From Derxia lacustris (GTDB taxonomy: Bacteria > Pseudomonadota > Gammaproteobacteria > Burkholderiales > Burkholderiaceae_E), in assembly GCF_002105195.1 (NCBI RefSeq), contig NZ_MUHU01000050.1, positions 124,001-188,000 on the forward strand: DNA of 64,000 nt. Direction: 5' to 3'. The notes under the pieces are model-generated. The model had not been told where the DNA came from, made no database searches, and worked only from the letters and a program-made list of their open reading frames with translations. Shown piece after piece: positions 35,683 through 46,471 of this stretch. The first letter of the stretch is position 1, and every line of letters starts with the position of its first letter. Position numbers and translations under genes: made by a program.

Positions 35683-37371
35683 ATGACGACTGGCCGCCAT
35701 CGCGGGCCGGGGCGCCCGTGCGCCTGCGCGCTTGCCATTGCCGCGCTGCTGGGCGCCGCGCCCGGCGCCCGCGCCGCAAGCATCGATACCGGCAATCCCG
35801 ACATCAGGCTGCGCTGGGACAACACTTTCAAGGCCAGCGCCGGCTGGCGCGTCGGCTCGCCCGACCAGAAGGTCGCGGCGTCCGCGCTCAATCCCAATGT
35901 CGATGCCGGCGATCTGGCCTTCGACCGTGGCCTCATCAACAGCCGGCTCGACTGGCTGTCGGAAGTGGACCTGGCCTGGAAGGGCATGGGCGCGCGGCTG
36001 TCGGGCGTGGCCTGGTACGACAGCGTCTACCAGCGCGACGGCAACGACTTTGCCGGCAGCACGCCCAACACCACGTCGGCGCTGACCGGTGGCCGCAACA
36101 ACGTGTTCACGCCCGACACCAGGCGTTTGATGGGCAAGTACGCCGAAGTCTCCGACGCCTTCGTCTACGGCAGCACCGATCTCGGCGACGACCACAAGCT
36201 CACCGTGCGCGCCGGCCGCCATACCCAGCTCTACGGCGAGACGCTGTTCCTCGGCGCCAACGGCATCGCCTATGCGCAGGGGCCGGTGGACCTGATCCGC
36301 GCCTTCTCGCAGCCCAATGCGCAGTTCAAGGAAGTGGCGCTGCCGGTCGGCCAAGTGTCGGCCAACCTGTCGCTGAGCGAGAACGTCTCGGTCGGCGCCT
36401 ACTACCAGTTCCAGTGGCGGCCGCTGCGGCTGCCGGCAACGGGCAGCTATTACAGCCCGGCCGATTTCGTCGGCGATGGCGCCGATCTGCTGCTCACGCC
36501 CACCGGCGGCGCGGCCAACCGCAGCGGCGACCGGCGCGGCAGCAATACCGGCCAGTTCGGCGGGCGCGTCAAGTTCAGGCTGCCGGGCAGCGATACCGAG
36601 TTCGGCCTGTACGCGGCGCGCTATCACGAGAAGTCGCCGATCCCGGTGCTCGACGCGAGCACGCCGGGCGCCTTCAACGGCGGCAGCTATGCGCTCTACT
36701 ACCAGAAGGGCATCGAGACCTATGGCGCGAGCGCCTCGACGCTGGTCGGCGAGACCAATGTGGCGGGCGAGGTATCGGTGCGCCGGCGCACGCCGCTCGC
36801 GCCGCTCGGCGATCTGGTGGTCACGCTCGACCCCAGTGCCAACAACAGCGGCAATGCGCCCTATGCGCTCGGCAACACGCTGCATGCCAATGTGAGCGCG
36901 ATCAGCGTGTTCCCGGCCACGGCGCTGTGGCAGGGCGCCAGCGTGGTCGGCGAGCTGGCCTACAACCATCTGATGGCGGTCACGCACAACCCGGCCACGC
37001 CGGTCACGCCGGCCGGCGCGCTCAATGCCACGCACACGCGCGACCACTTCGGCGCGCGCGTGGTGTTCCAGCCCGAGTACTTCCAGGTGCTGCCCCAGCT
37101 CGATCTGCAAGTGCCGATCGGCCTGGGCTACGGACTGGCCGGGCGCTCGGCGGTGTTCCAGCTGTTTCCCGAGCATGCGGGCGACCTGAGCGTGGGCCTC
37201 AACTTCGAGTACCAGAAGCTCTGGCGCTTCGGCCTCCAGGCCACGCATTACGTCGGCAGCGCCGGCGCCGCGCCCACCACCGACGACCCGACCAAGGGCC
37301 TGATGGCCAGCTACCGCCAGTACTACCGCGACCGCGACACCGTGAGCCTCTGGCTCCAGCGCAGCTTCTGA
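35683..37371 (+). CDS. DUF1302 family outer-membrane protein
   Basis: A 562-residue predicted beta-barrel. A signal peptide (CALAIAALLGAAPGARAA) is followed by a DUF1302-like opening, NPDIRLRWDNTFKASAGWRV; many alternating amphipathic stretches follow, and the protein ends in VSLWLQRSF with a terminal aromatic residue. It is the first gene of a four-gene operon with DUF1329, a Ycf48-like protein and an RND protein. This module recurs in degraders of steroids and other hydrophobic compounds and is suspected to move them across the envelope. GAGGAGACAG precedes the ATG. Confidence 0.82.
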   Translation: MTTGRHRGPGRPCACALAIAALLGAAPGARAASIDTGNPDIRLRWDNTFKASAGWRVGSPDQKVAASALNPNVDAGDLAFDRGLINSRLDWLSEVDLAWKGMGARLSGVAWYDSVYQRDGNDFAGSTPNTTSALTGGRNNVFTPDTRRLMGKYAEVSDAFVYGSTDLGDDHKLTVRAGRHTQLYGETLFLGANGIAYAQGPVDLIRAFSQPNAQFKEVALPVGQVSANLSLSENVSVGAYYQFQWRPLRLPATGSYYSPADFVGDGADLLLTPTGGAANRSGDRRGSNTGQFGGRVKFRLPGSDTEFGLYAARYHEKSPIPVLDASTPGAFNGGSYALYYQKGIETYGASASTLVGETNVAGEVSVRRRTPLAPLGDLVVTLDPSANNSGNAPYALGNTLHANVSAISVFPATALWQGASVVGELAYNHLMAVTHNPATPVTPAGALNATHTRDHFGARVVFQPEYFQVLPQLDLQVPIGLGYGLAGRSAVFQLFPEHAGDLSVGLNFEYQKLWRFGLQATHYVGSAGAAPTTDDPTKGLMASYRQYYRDRDTVSLWLQRSF

Positions 37372-37394
37372 ATCCGCCCCGAGGAGACCTCCGC

Positions 37395-38744
37395 ATGAAC
37401 AACCGAATCACGCTCGCGGCGGCCGCGATCTGCGCCGCCTTCGCGCTGCCCGCGCACGCCGCCGTCACCGCCGACGAAGCCGCAAAGCTCAAGACCACGC
37501 TCACGCCGCTCGGCGGCGAGAAGGCCGGCAATGCCGACGGCAGCATCCCGGCCTGGGACGGCGCCGGCCTCAAGGGCTATGCCGGCGCCAAGGTCGGCGA
37601 CATCCCCGCCGCGCCGTTTGCCGACGAGAAACCCGCCGTGCAGATCGGCGCGAAGAACGCCGCGCAATACGCCGAGCGCCTGAGCGACGGCACGAAGGCG
37701 CTGATGCAGAAGTACCCCGACAGCTTCCGCATCGACGTCTATCCCACGCACCGCACCGCCGCCGCGCCCGACTACGTCATCGCCAACACCTTCGCCAATG
37801 CCACGCGCTGCAAGACGAAAGCCGGCGGTTTGTCCGTCGAAGGCTGCCAGGGCGGCGTGCCCTTTCCGGTGCCCAAGGAGGGCATCGAGCTCTACTGGAA
37901 CTACATGCTGCGCATCGAGAGCGAGGCGGTCGAGCATGGCTTCAAGAACATCGTCGTGTCGGCCGACGGCTCGCGTGCGCTGGCCACGCGCAATGACGAG
38001 TCGTGGAACTTTCCGTACTTCTACAAGGACGGCTCGCCCGAGAAGTGGAGCGGCAAATACTTCCTGCAGCGCTTCAACACCACCGAGCCGCCGTTCAAGG
38101 CCGGCGAGTCGCTGGTCATCCACGACAGCATCGATGCGAGCGAGCCGCGCCAGGCCTGGCAATACCTCGTGGGCCAGCGCCGCGTGCGCCGCGCGCCGAC
38201 GGTCGGCTACGACACGCCCGACTTCGTCGCCTCGGGCGCCAACTATTTCGACGAGGTGATGGGCATCTTCGGCGCGCCCGACCGCTACGACTGGAAGCTG
38301 GTCGGCAAGAAGGAGCTCTACGTTCCGTACAACACCAATGCGCTGGTCACGGCCAAGGTGGATGCGGCCTTTGCCAAGCATCACCTCAACCCCGACAAGC
38401 TGCGCTGGGAGCTGCACCGCGTGTGGGTGGTCGAGGCCACGGTCGCGCCGGGCAAGCGCCATGCCGTGCCCAAGCGGCGCTACTACTTCGACGAGGACAG
38501 CTGGCTGCTGCTGCTGGCCGACGGCTATGACGCCGAGGGCAAGCTCTGGCGCACGACGCAGATGCTGCCGTTCGCGGTGCCGGCGGTGCCGGCCGTCACG
38601 GTCAAGCCGGCGGCGGTGTTCAACCTGCAGGCCGGCACGCTGAGCGCGGTGCAGTTCCTCAACGAGGAAACCTACCGCGTGGTGGCGCGCAAGCCCGAGT
38701 CCTTCTACACCGGCGACGCGGTCGCGGCCGACAACGCGCGCTGA
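37395..38744 (+). CDS. DUF1329 family periplasmic/outer-membrane-associated protein
   Basis: A 449-residue exported protein; the signal peptide ends near ALPAHAA. VTADEAAKLKTTLTPLGGEK followed by GNADGSIPAWDGAG is the DUF1329 opening, and GVPFPVPKEGIELYWNYMLR and AFAKHHLNPDKLRWELHRVW are conserved interior segments. The fold is thought to resemble lipoprotein-carrier LolB-like barrels, which would suit a hydrophobic-ligand shuttle. It starts 23 bases after the DUF1302 gene with a GAGGAG site. Function is not established. Confidence 0.85.
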   Translation: MNNRITLAAAAICAAFALPAHAAVTADEAAKLKTTLTPLGGEKAGNADGSIPAWDGAGLKGYAGAKVGDIPAAPFADEKPAVQIGAKNAAQYAERLSDGTKALMQKYPDSFRIDVYPTHRTAAAPDYVIANTFANATRCKTKAGGLSVEGCQGGVPFPVPKEGIELYWNYMLRIESEAVEHGFKNIVVSADGSRALATRNDESWNFPYFYKDGSPEKWSGKYFLQRFNTTEPPFKAGESLVIHDSIDASEPRQAWQYLVGQRRVRRAPTVGYDTPDFVASGANYFDEVMGIFGAPDRYDWKLVGKKELYVPYNTNALVTAKVDAAFAKHHLNPDKLRWELHRVWVVEATVAPGKRHAVPKRRYYFDEDSWLLLLADGYDAEGKLWRTTQMLPFAVPAVPAVTVKPAAVFNLQAGTLSAVQFLNEETYRVVARKPESFYTGDAVAADNAR

Positions 38745-38764
38745 TGCGGCCGGGGAGCTGGGAC

Positions 38765-39853
38765 ATGAACCGAATCCTTCGGCTGCGGCCGGGCCGGGTC
38801 GCGCTGGTACTGGCCGCCGCGCTGGTGCTTGCGAGCGCGGCGGTGGTCGCGGCGTCGGCGCCGGCGGCCGATCTGCTCGACCGCGCCAGCCAGCCGCGCC
38901 TGCATGCCGAAAGCGCGGTGCTGATCAGCATTGCGCGCGCCGGCGACCGGCTGGTCGCGGCCGGCGAACGCGGCACGCTGCTGCTGTCCGACGACAACGG
39001 CGCGCACTGGCGTCAGGCGCCGATGCCGGTGAGCGTGGCGCTGACTGCGCTGGCGTTTCCCACGCCGCAGGCCGGCTGGGCGGTGGGGCACGGCGGCGTC
39101 ATCCTGCACAGCGCCGACGGCGGCGAGCACTGGAGCCGCCAGCTCGACGGCCGCCAGCTCGGCGCGCTCGAACGCGCGGCCGCCGAAGCCAGCGGCGATG
39201 CGCGCGCCCTGGCCGACGCCCGCCGCCTCGCCGACGAAGGCCCCGACCAGCCGCTGCTCGACGTGGCCTTTGCCGATGCGCAGCGCGGCATCGCGGTCGG
39301 CGCCTTCGGCCTCGCGCTCGCCACCGCCGACGGCGGCCGCAGCTGGCAGTCGATCCGCGCGCGCCTGCCCAACAGGCTCGGCAAGCATCTCTACGACGTG
39401 AGCTTCGACGGCGAGCGCGTGCTGATCGCCGGCGAGCAGGGCGCGCTGTTCCGCTCGACCGACGGCGGCGCGCATTTCGAGGCGGTCGCCACGCCCTATG
39501 CCGGCAGCTTCTTCGGCGTGCTGGCGGGCGAGGGCGGCGCGCTGCTGCTCTACGGCCTGCGCGGCACGGTGCTGCGCAGTAGCGACGACGGCGCGAGCTG
39601 GACCCGCATCGATCTGGGCCAGCCGACCACCGTCAGCGCCGGCCTGCGGCTCGCCGACGGCAGCCTGCTGCTGGCCGACGAGACCGGCCGCGTGCTGCTC
39701 AGCCAGGACGGCGGCGCCAGCTTTGCGCCGCGCGCCATCGAGCAGCCGTTCGCATTCACCGGCGCTGTCCAGGCCGGCGACGGCAGCCTCGTGCTGTCGG
39801 GCGTCCGTGGCCTCGCGCGCCTCGCTTCCCCTGTTGCCAAGGCCCAGCCATGA
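38765..39853 (+). CDS. Ycf48-like beta-propeller protein
   Basis: A 362-residue exported protein built of BNR/Ycf48-type repeats: repeats of the form G-x-x-L-x-S-x-D-G-G-x-x-W appear as LLSDDNGAHW, LHSADGGEHW, ATADGGRSWQS, FRSTDGGAHF and LRSSDDGASW. A hydrophobic leader occupies about residues 10-32. The ATG at 38765 has GGGGAG seven bases upstream; an alternative ATG at 38744 overlaps the DUF1329 stop. In plastids Ycf48 assists membrane-complex assembly; here it may help assemble the RND system, which is inference. It overlaps the RND start by four bases. Confidence 0.75.
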   Translation: MNRILRLRPGRVALVLAAALVLASAAVVAASAPAADLLDRASQPRLHAESAVLISIARAGDRLVAAGERGTLLLSDDNGAHWRQAPMPVSVALTALAFPTPQAGWAVGHGGVILHSADGGEHWSRQLDGRQLGALERAAAEASGDARALADARRLADEGPDQPLLDVAFADAQRGIAVGAFGLALATADGGRSWQSIRARLPNRLGKHLYDVSFDGERVLIAGEQGALFRSTDGGAHFEAVATPYAGSFFGVLAGEGGALLLYGLRGTVLRSSDDGASWTRIDLGQPTTVSAGLRLADGSLLLADETGRVLLSQDGGASFAPRAIEQPFAFTGAVQAGDGSLVLSGVRGLARLASPVAKAQP

Positions 39854-42306
39854 GTCATGCCCCCCAAGCCGGCGCGGCCGAACCTGTCGTCGCAAACCTT
39901 GCCGATTTCGACCGGCGCTCCGGCTCGCTGCTGGAGCGCGCGCTGTTCAACCATCGGCACATCGTCGTGCTGCTGTGCGCGCTGGTCACGGCGCTGCTCG
40001 GCTGGCAGACGCGCCAGCTCGAATTGCAGGCCGCGTTCGAGAAGATGATCCCGACCCGCCACCCTTACGTGGCCAACTGGCTCGCCAACAAGGACCAGCT
40101 CGCGGGCCTGGGCAACACGCTGCGCATCGCGGTCGAGGCGAAGGCCGGCGGCGCGATCTTCGAGCGCGACTATCTCGACACGCTGCGGCGCATCAACGAC
40201 GAGGTCTTCCTGTATCCGGGCGTGGACCGGCCCTACATGAAATCGCTCTGGACGCCGGCGGTGCGCTGGACCGGCGTGACCGAGGACGGCCTTGATGGCG
40301 GCCCGGTCATCCCAGACGACTACGACGGCTCGGCGCGCGCGCTGGAACAGGTGAGGCTGAACGTCGAGCGCTCGGGCGAGATCGGCATGCTGGTCGCGCC
40401 CGATTTCCGGTCGAGCGTCGTGCTGCTGCCCTTGCAGGACGGCGTGGCCGACTACCACGCGCTGTCGCAGCGGCTCGAAGCGCTGCGCGCCAGGTACGAG
40501 GCCGAGGGCGTGACCCTGCACATCACCGGCTTTGCCAAGGTGGTCGGCGATCTGATCGACGGGCTGCGCCAGGTGCTGGCGTTCTTCGCGATGGCGATCG
40601 CGATCTGCACGGCGGTGCTGTGGTGGTACACGCGCTGCGTGCGCAGCACGGCGCTGGTGGTGCTGTGCTCGCTGGTGGCGGTGGTGTGGCTGCTCGGGCT
40701 GCTGCCGACGCTGGGCTATGCGCTCGATCCCTATTCGGTGCTGGTGCCCTTCCTGGTGTTCGCCATCGGCATGAGCCACGGCGCGCAGAAGATGAACGGG
40801 ATCATGCAGGACATCGGGCGCGGCACGCACCGGCTGGTCGCGGCGCGCTACACCTTCCGCCGGCTGTTTCTCGCGGGGCTGACCGCGCTGCTCGCCGATG
40901 CGGTCGGCTTCGCGGTGCTGATGGTGATCGACATCCGCGTGATCCAGGACCTGGCCGTGACCGCCAGCCTCGGCGTCGCCGGGCTCATCTTCACCAACCT
41001 CGTGCTGCTGCCGATCCTGCTCAGCTATACCGGCGTCAGCGCCACGGCCGCCGCGCGCAGCCTGCGCGCCGAGCAGGCCGGCGGCGCCGATGGCGACAGC
41101 AGCGGCGCGCAGACGCGCCATCCGTTCTGGGCCTTCCTGGACCATTTCACGCGGCCGCGCTGGGCCCGCGTGGCACTCGGCGCGGCACTGGCGCTCGGCG
41201 TGGCCGGCTTCGCGGTGAGCACGCATCTGCGCATCGGCGATACCGACCCCGGCGCGCCCGAGCTGCGGCCCGACTCGCGCTACAACCGCGACAACGCCTT
41301 CATGGTCGAGCACTACGGCGCCAGCAGCGACACCTATGTGGTGATGGTCAAGACGCCCGAATTCGGCTGCGCCAGCTACGCCACGCTGGCCCGCGTCGAT
41401 GCGCTGGAAGACGCCTTGCAGCAGCTGCCCGGCGTGGTCGCGACCAACTCGCTCGCCACGCTGGCCAAGCGCGCCGCCACCGGCATGAACGAGGGCAGCC
41501 TCAAGTGGTACGAGATTCCGCGCACCCAGGACCTGCTCAATTCCATCGTCACGCGGGCTCCGCGCGAGCTGTTCAACCAGCGCTGCGATCTGCTCACGGT
41601 CTATGCCTGGCTCGCCGACCACAAGGCCGACACGCTCGACAGCGTGGTGCGCACGGTCGAGGGCTTTGCCGCCGCCAACGACGGCGCCGACATCCGCTTT
41701 CTGTCGGCCGCCGGCAATGCCGGCATTGAGGCGGCGACCAACATCGTGGTCAGGCGCGCCAACGTCCAGATGCTGGCGCTGGTGTATGCGGCGGTCACGC
41801 TGCTGGCCTTCGTCACCTTCCGCTCCTGGCGCGCGGTGGTCTGCGCGGTGCTGCCGCTGATGCTCACCTCGGTGCTGTGCGAGGCGCTGATGGTGGGCTT
41901 GGGCATCGGCGTGAAGGTGGCGACGCTGCCGGTCATCGCGCTTGGCGTCGGCATCGGCGTCGACTACGCGCTGTACGTGCTGAGCGTGACGCTGGCCTGC
42001 CTGCGCGCCGGCATGACGCTGTCGCAGGCCTACTACCGGGCGCTGCTGTTCACCGGCAAGGTGGTGGTGCTGACCGGCATCACGCTCGGCATCGCGGTCG
42101 TCACCTGGGCCTGGTCGCCCATCAAGTTCCAGGCCGACATGGGGCTGCTGCTGGCCTTCATGTTCGTGTGGAACATGCTTGGCGCGCTCATCCTGCTGCC
42201 GGCGCTCGGCCGCTTCCTGCTCGTGTCCGACCGTCCGGCGGCGCGGTCGCGCGAGGCCGGCGCCGAGGCCGGCTTCACGCCGTCGGCACGCGAGGTCAGC
42301 CCCTAG
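39850..42306 (+). CDS. RND/MMPL-type transporter (hydrophobe exporter family)
   Basis: An 818-residue inner-membrane protein with two repeats of one helix, a large periplasmic loop and five or so helices. FNHRHIVVLLCALVTALLGW is helix 1; AFFAMAIAICTAVLWWYTR and VLVPFLVFAIGMSHGAQKMN belong to the first bundle, and VIALGVGIGVDYALYVLSV to the second. It resembles the MMPL/HAE3-like exporters found with DUF1302/DUF1329, not the 1,000-residue multidrug pumps. It probably drives transport of a hydrophobic substrate with proton flow. The dmpR-like gene begins 73 bp downstream. Confidence 0.87.
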   Translation: MSHAPQAGAAEPVVANLADFDRRSGSLLERALFNHRHIVVLLCALVTALLGWQTRQLELQAAFEKMIPTRHPYVANWLANKDQLAGLGNTLRIAVEAKAGGAIFERDYLDTLRRINDEVFLYPGVDRPYMKSLWTPAVRWTGVTEDGLDGGPVIPDDYDGSARALEQVRLNVERSGEIGMLVAPDFRSSVVLLPLQDGVADYHALSQRLEALRARYEAEGVTLHITGFAKVVGDLIDGLRQVLAFFAMAIAICTAVLWWYTRCVRSTALVVLCSLVAVVWLLGLLPTLGYALDPYSVLVPFLVFAIGMSHGAQKMNGIMQDIGRGTHRLVAARYTFRRLFLAGLTALLADAVGFAVLMVIDIRVIQDLAVTASLGVAGLIFTNLVLLPILLSYTGVSATAAARSLRAEQAGGADGDSSGAQTRHPFWAFLDHFTRPRWARVALGAALALGVAGFAVSTHLRIGDTDPGAPELRPDSRYNRDNAFMVEHYGASSDTYVVMVKTPEFGCASYATLARVDALEDALQQLPGVVATNSLATLAKRAATGMNEGSLKWYEIPRTQDLLNSIVTRAPRELFNQRCDLLTVYAWLADHKADTLDSVVRTVEGFAAANDGADIRFLSAAGNAGIEAATNIVVRRANVQMLALVYAAVTLLAFVTFRSWRAVVCAVLPLMLTSVLCEALMVGLGIGVKVATLPVIALGVGIGVDYALYVLSVTLACLRAGMTLSQAYYRALLFTGKVVVLTGITLGIAVVTWAWSPIKFQADMGLLLAFMFVWNMLGALILLPALGRFLLVSDRPAARSREAGAEAGFTPSAREVSP

Positions 42307-42315
42307 AATCGCCCG

Positions 42316-42368
42316 GCGCCGGCGGCATCTGCCAGCCGGCGCGGTCACGAGACGGCGGAGTACCGCCG
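42316..42368 (+). other. Two hairpins between the RND gene and the dmpR-like gene
   Basis: GCGCCGG (42316-42322) pairs with CCGGCGC (42336-42342). A second perfect hairpin, CGGCGG-AGTA-CCGCCG (42353-42368), ends two bases before the strong ribosome-binding stretch AGGAGGAGA of the dmpR-like gene. Neither is followed by a T-tract. They could attenuate read-through or limit translation of the regulator; this is speculative. Confidence 0.3.
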
Positions 42369-42379
42369 CAGGAGGAGAC

Positions 42380-44058
<1,679 letters not shown>

Positions 44059-44059
<1 letters not shown>

Positions 44060-44105
44060 TACTCGCCACGCATCGACTTGCCCCCCGGAAAGTATTGGAC
44101 GGTAT
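44059..44105 (+). promoter_or_regulatory. LysR-type bipartite operator/promoter upstream of dmpC (copy c)
   Basis: ATACTCGCCACGCAT (44059-44073, ATAC-N7-GCAT) begins on the last base of the dmpR stop codon and is followed after exactly 18 bp by GTATTGGACGGTAT (44092-44105). The second block is identical to copy a upstream of dmpF and the spacing is the same. The dmpC ATG is about 100 bp downstream. Confidence 0.65.
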
Positions 44106-44207
44106 GACGGGCGGCTTCCTATCCTGCCCTTCACCGACGGCCCCGGCAGCCCAGCGCGCCGGGCGGCACGGCGGACCCACACCACCGAACACGAGGACCG
44201 GGACGAC

Positions 44208-45668
44208 ATGCGGCAGATCAGGCACTTCATCAACGGCGAGTTCAGCGCCGACCCGGGCGGGCGCGTTTTCGACAAGCGCTCGCCGCTCGACAACCGGGTG
44301 ATCGCGACCGTGGCCGAAGCCACGCGCGCCGAGGTGGACGCGGCGGTACGTGCGGCGCGCGCCGCGCTCTCCGGCCCCTGGGGCCGCCTGAGCACCGACG
44401 AGCGCTGCGCGCTGCTGCACAAGCTGGCCGACGAAATCACGCGCCGCTTCGACGACTTCGTGGCGGCCGAAATGGCCGACACCGGCCAGCCGCATCACGT
44501 CATGACCCAGGCCTTCATCCCGCGCGGCGCGGCCAACTTCCGCGTGTTTGCCGACACCGTGAAGAACGTGCCGACCGAGGCCTTTTCGATGGCGACGCCC
44601 GACGGCGCCGGCGCGCTGAATTACGGCCTGCGCCTGCCCAAGGGCGTGATCGGTGTCATCAGCCCGTGGAACGCGCCCTTTCTGCTCATGACCTGGAAGG
44701 TCGCGCCGGCGCTGGCCTGCGGCAATACGGTCGTCGTCAAGCCGTCGGAAGAATCGCCGCAGACCGCGGCTCTCCTCGGCGAGGTGATGAATGCGGTCGG
44801 CATTCCGCGCGGCGTCTACAACGTGGTGCAGGGCTTCGGGCCCGACTCGGCCGGCGAATTCCTGACCCATCACCGCGAGGTCGATGCAATCACCTTCACC
44901 GGCGAGACGCGCACCGGCACGGCGATCATGAAAGCCGCCGCCGACGGCATGCGCGACGTGAGCTTCGAGCTCGGCGGCAAGAACGCCGGCATCGTGTTCG
45001 CCGATGCCGACTTCGACGCGGCAGTGGACGGCATCTTCCGTTCGGCCTTCCTCAACAGCGGCCAGGTCTGCCTCGGCACCGAGCGCGTCTACGTCGAGCG
45101 GCCGATCTTCGAGCGCTTTGTGCAGGCGCTCAAAGCCAAAGCCGAGGCGGTGAAGTTCGGCCGGCCCGACGACCATGCGAGCAACTACGGCCCGCTCATC
45201 AGCCAGGAGCATCGCGCCAAGGTGCTCGGCTACTACGCCCGCGCGGTGGAGGAGGGCGCCACGGTCGTGACCGGCGGCGGCGTGCCCGACATGCCGGGCG
45301 AACTCGCCGACGGCGCCTGGGTGCAGCCGACGATCTGGACCGGCCTGCCCGAAACCGCCGCCGTCGTGCGCGAGGAAATCTTCGGCCCCTGCTGCCACAT
45401 CCGCCCGTTCGACAGCGAGGCCGAAGTGATCGCGCTTGCAAACGACAACGACTACGGCCTCTCGACCACGATCTGGACCACCAATCTGGCGCGCGCGCAC
45501 CGCGTCGCGGCCAGGGTGGAAGTCGGCATCACCTGGGTCAACAGCTGGTTCCTGCGCGACCTGCGCACGGCCTTTGGCGGCAGCAAGCAGTCGGGCATCG
45601 GCCGCGAAGGCGGCGTGCATTCGCTCGAGTTCTATACCGAGACCCGCAACGTCTGCATCAAGCTCTGA
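44208..45668 (+). CDS. dmpC: 2-hydroxymuconic semialdehyde dehydrogenase
   Basis: A 486-residue NAD-dependent aldehyde dehydrogenase oxidising the ring-cleavage product to 4-oxalocrotonate (2-hydroxymuconate). It has the family opening RHFINGEF, the NAD segment GVISPWNAPFLLMTWKVAPA, the catalytic glutamate in FELGGKNAGIVF and the catalytic cysteine in NSGQVCLGTERVYVE. The ending FGGSKQSGIGREGG is usual. It opens the third catabolic unit, with dmpE and dmpH close behind. Confidence 0.93.
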   Translation: MRQIRHFINGEFSADPGGRVFDKRSPLDNRVIATVAEATRAEVDAAVRAARAALSGPWGRLSTDERCALLHKLADEITRRFDDFVAAEMADTGQPHHVMTQAFIPRGAANFRVFADTVKNVPTEAFSMATPDGAGALNYGLRLPKGVIGVISPWNAPFLLMTWKVAPALACGNTVVVKPSEESPQTAALLGEVMNAVGIPRGVYNVVQGFGPDSAGEFLTHHREVDAITFTGETRTGTAIMKAAADGMRDVSFELGGKNAGIVFADADFDAAVDGIFRSAFLNSGQVCLGTERVYVERPIFERFVQALKAKAEAVKFGRPDDHASNYGPLISQEHRAKVLGYYARAVEEGATVVTGGGVPDMPGELADGAWVQPTIWTGLPETAAVVREEIFGPCCHIRPFDSEAEVIALANDNDYGLSTTIWTTNLARAHRVAARVEVGITWVNSWFLRDLRTAFGGSKQSGIGREGGVHSLEFYTETRNVCIKL

Positions 45669-45673
45669 GCGCC

Positions 45674-46471
45674 ATGGACACCACCGCCCACCACCGCTAT
45701 GGCGACGAGCTTTATCGCGCCCTGATTGAACGCCGCACCGTCGAGCCGCTGCGGCTGCGCGAGCCCGACATCACGCTCGACGACGCCTATCGCATCCAGC
45801 TGCGCATGGTCGAACGGCGCCTGGCCGCCGGCGAAACCATCGTCGGCAAGAAGATCGGCGTGACTAGCAAGCCGGTGCAGGACCTGCTCGGCGTGTTCCA
45901 GCCCGACTTCGGCATCCTCACCTCGGGCATGGTGCGCCGCGAGGAGGAGGCCATCGACCTCGGCGACCTGATCCAGCCCAAGGCCGAGGCCGAACTCGCC
46001 TTCGTGCTCAAGCACGATCTCAACGGCCCCGGCATCACGCCGATGGACGTGATCCGCGCGACCGACTACGTGACGCCCTGCTTCGAGATCGTCGATTCGC
46101 GCATCACCAGCTGGAACATCCGCATCCAGGACACGGTCGCCGACAACGCTTCCTGCGGCGTCTATGTGCTCGGCAAGGCCAAGGCCGATCCGCGCCGCGT
46201 CGACCTGACGCTGGCCGGCATGCTGCTGGAGAAGAACGGCGAGCTGGTCTCGACCAGCGCCGGCACCGCCGTGCAGCGCGCGCCGGCGACGGCGGTGGCG
46301 TGGCTCGCCAACACGCTCGGCGCGCTCGGCATTCCGTTCCGGGCCGGCGAGGTGATTTTGTCGGGTTCGCAGTCGGTACTGGTCGGCGTCGCCGATGGCG
46401 ACCGGCTCGCCTGCACCATCGGCGGCCTCGGCAGCTGCCGCATTTCCTTCACCGGCAGGAGCGCCGCATGA
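45674..46471 (+). CDS. dmpE: 2-oxopent-4-enoate hydratase
   Basis: A 265-residue enzyme that adds water to 2-hydroxypenta-2,4-dienoate to give 4-hydroxy-2-oxovalerate. GKKIGVTSKPVQDLLGV, QPKAEAELAFVLKHDL and CFEIVDSRITSWNIRIQDTV include the metal-binding glutamates typical of the hydratase/decarboxylase family. ADNASCGVYVLG favours the hydratase over the decarboxylase. It begins five bases after dmpC and overlaps dmpH by four bases, matching the physical complex of the two enzymes. Confidence 0.9.
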   Translation: MDTTAHHRYGDELYRALIERRTVEPLRLREPDITLDDAYRIQLRMVERRLAAGETIVGKKIGVTSKPVQDLLGVFQPDFGILTSGMVRREEEAIDLGDLIQPKAEAELAFVLKHDLNGPGITPMDVIRATDYVTPCFEIVDSRITSWNIRIQDTVADNASCGVYVLGKAKADPRRVDLTLAGMLLEKNGELVSTSAGTAVQRAPATAVAWLANTLGALGIPFRAGEVILSGSQSVLVGVADGDRLACTIGGLGSCRISFTGRSAA

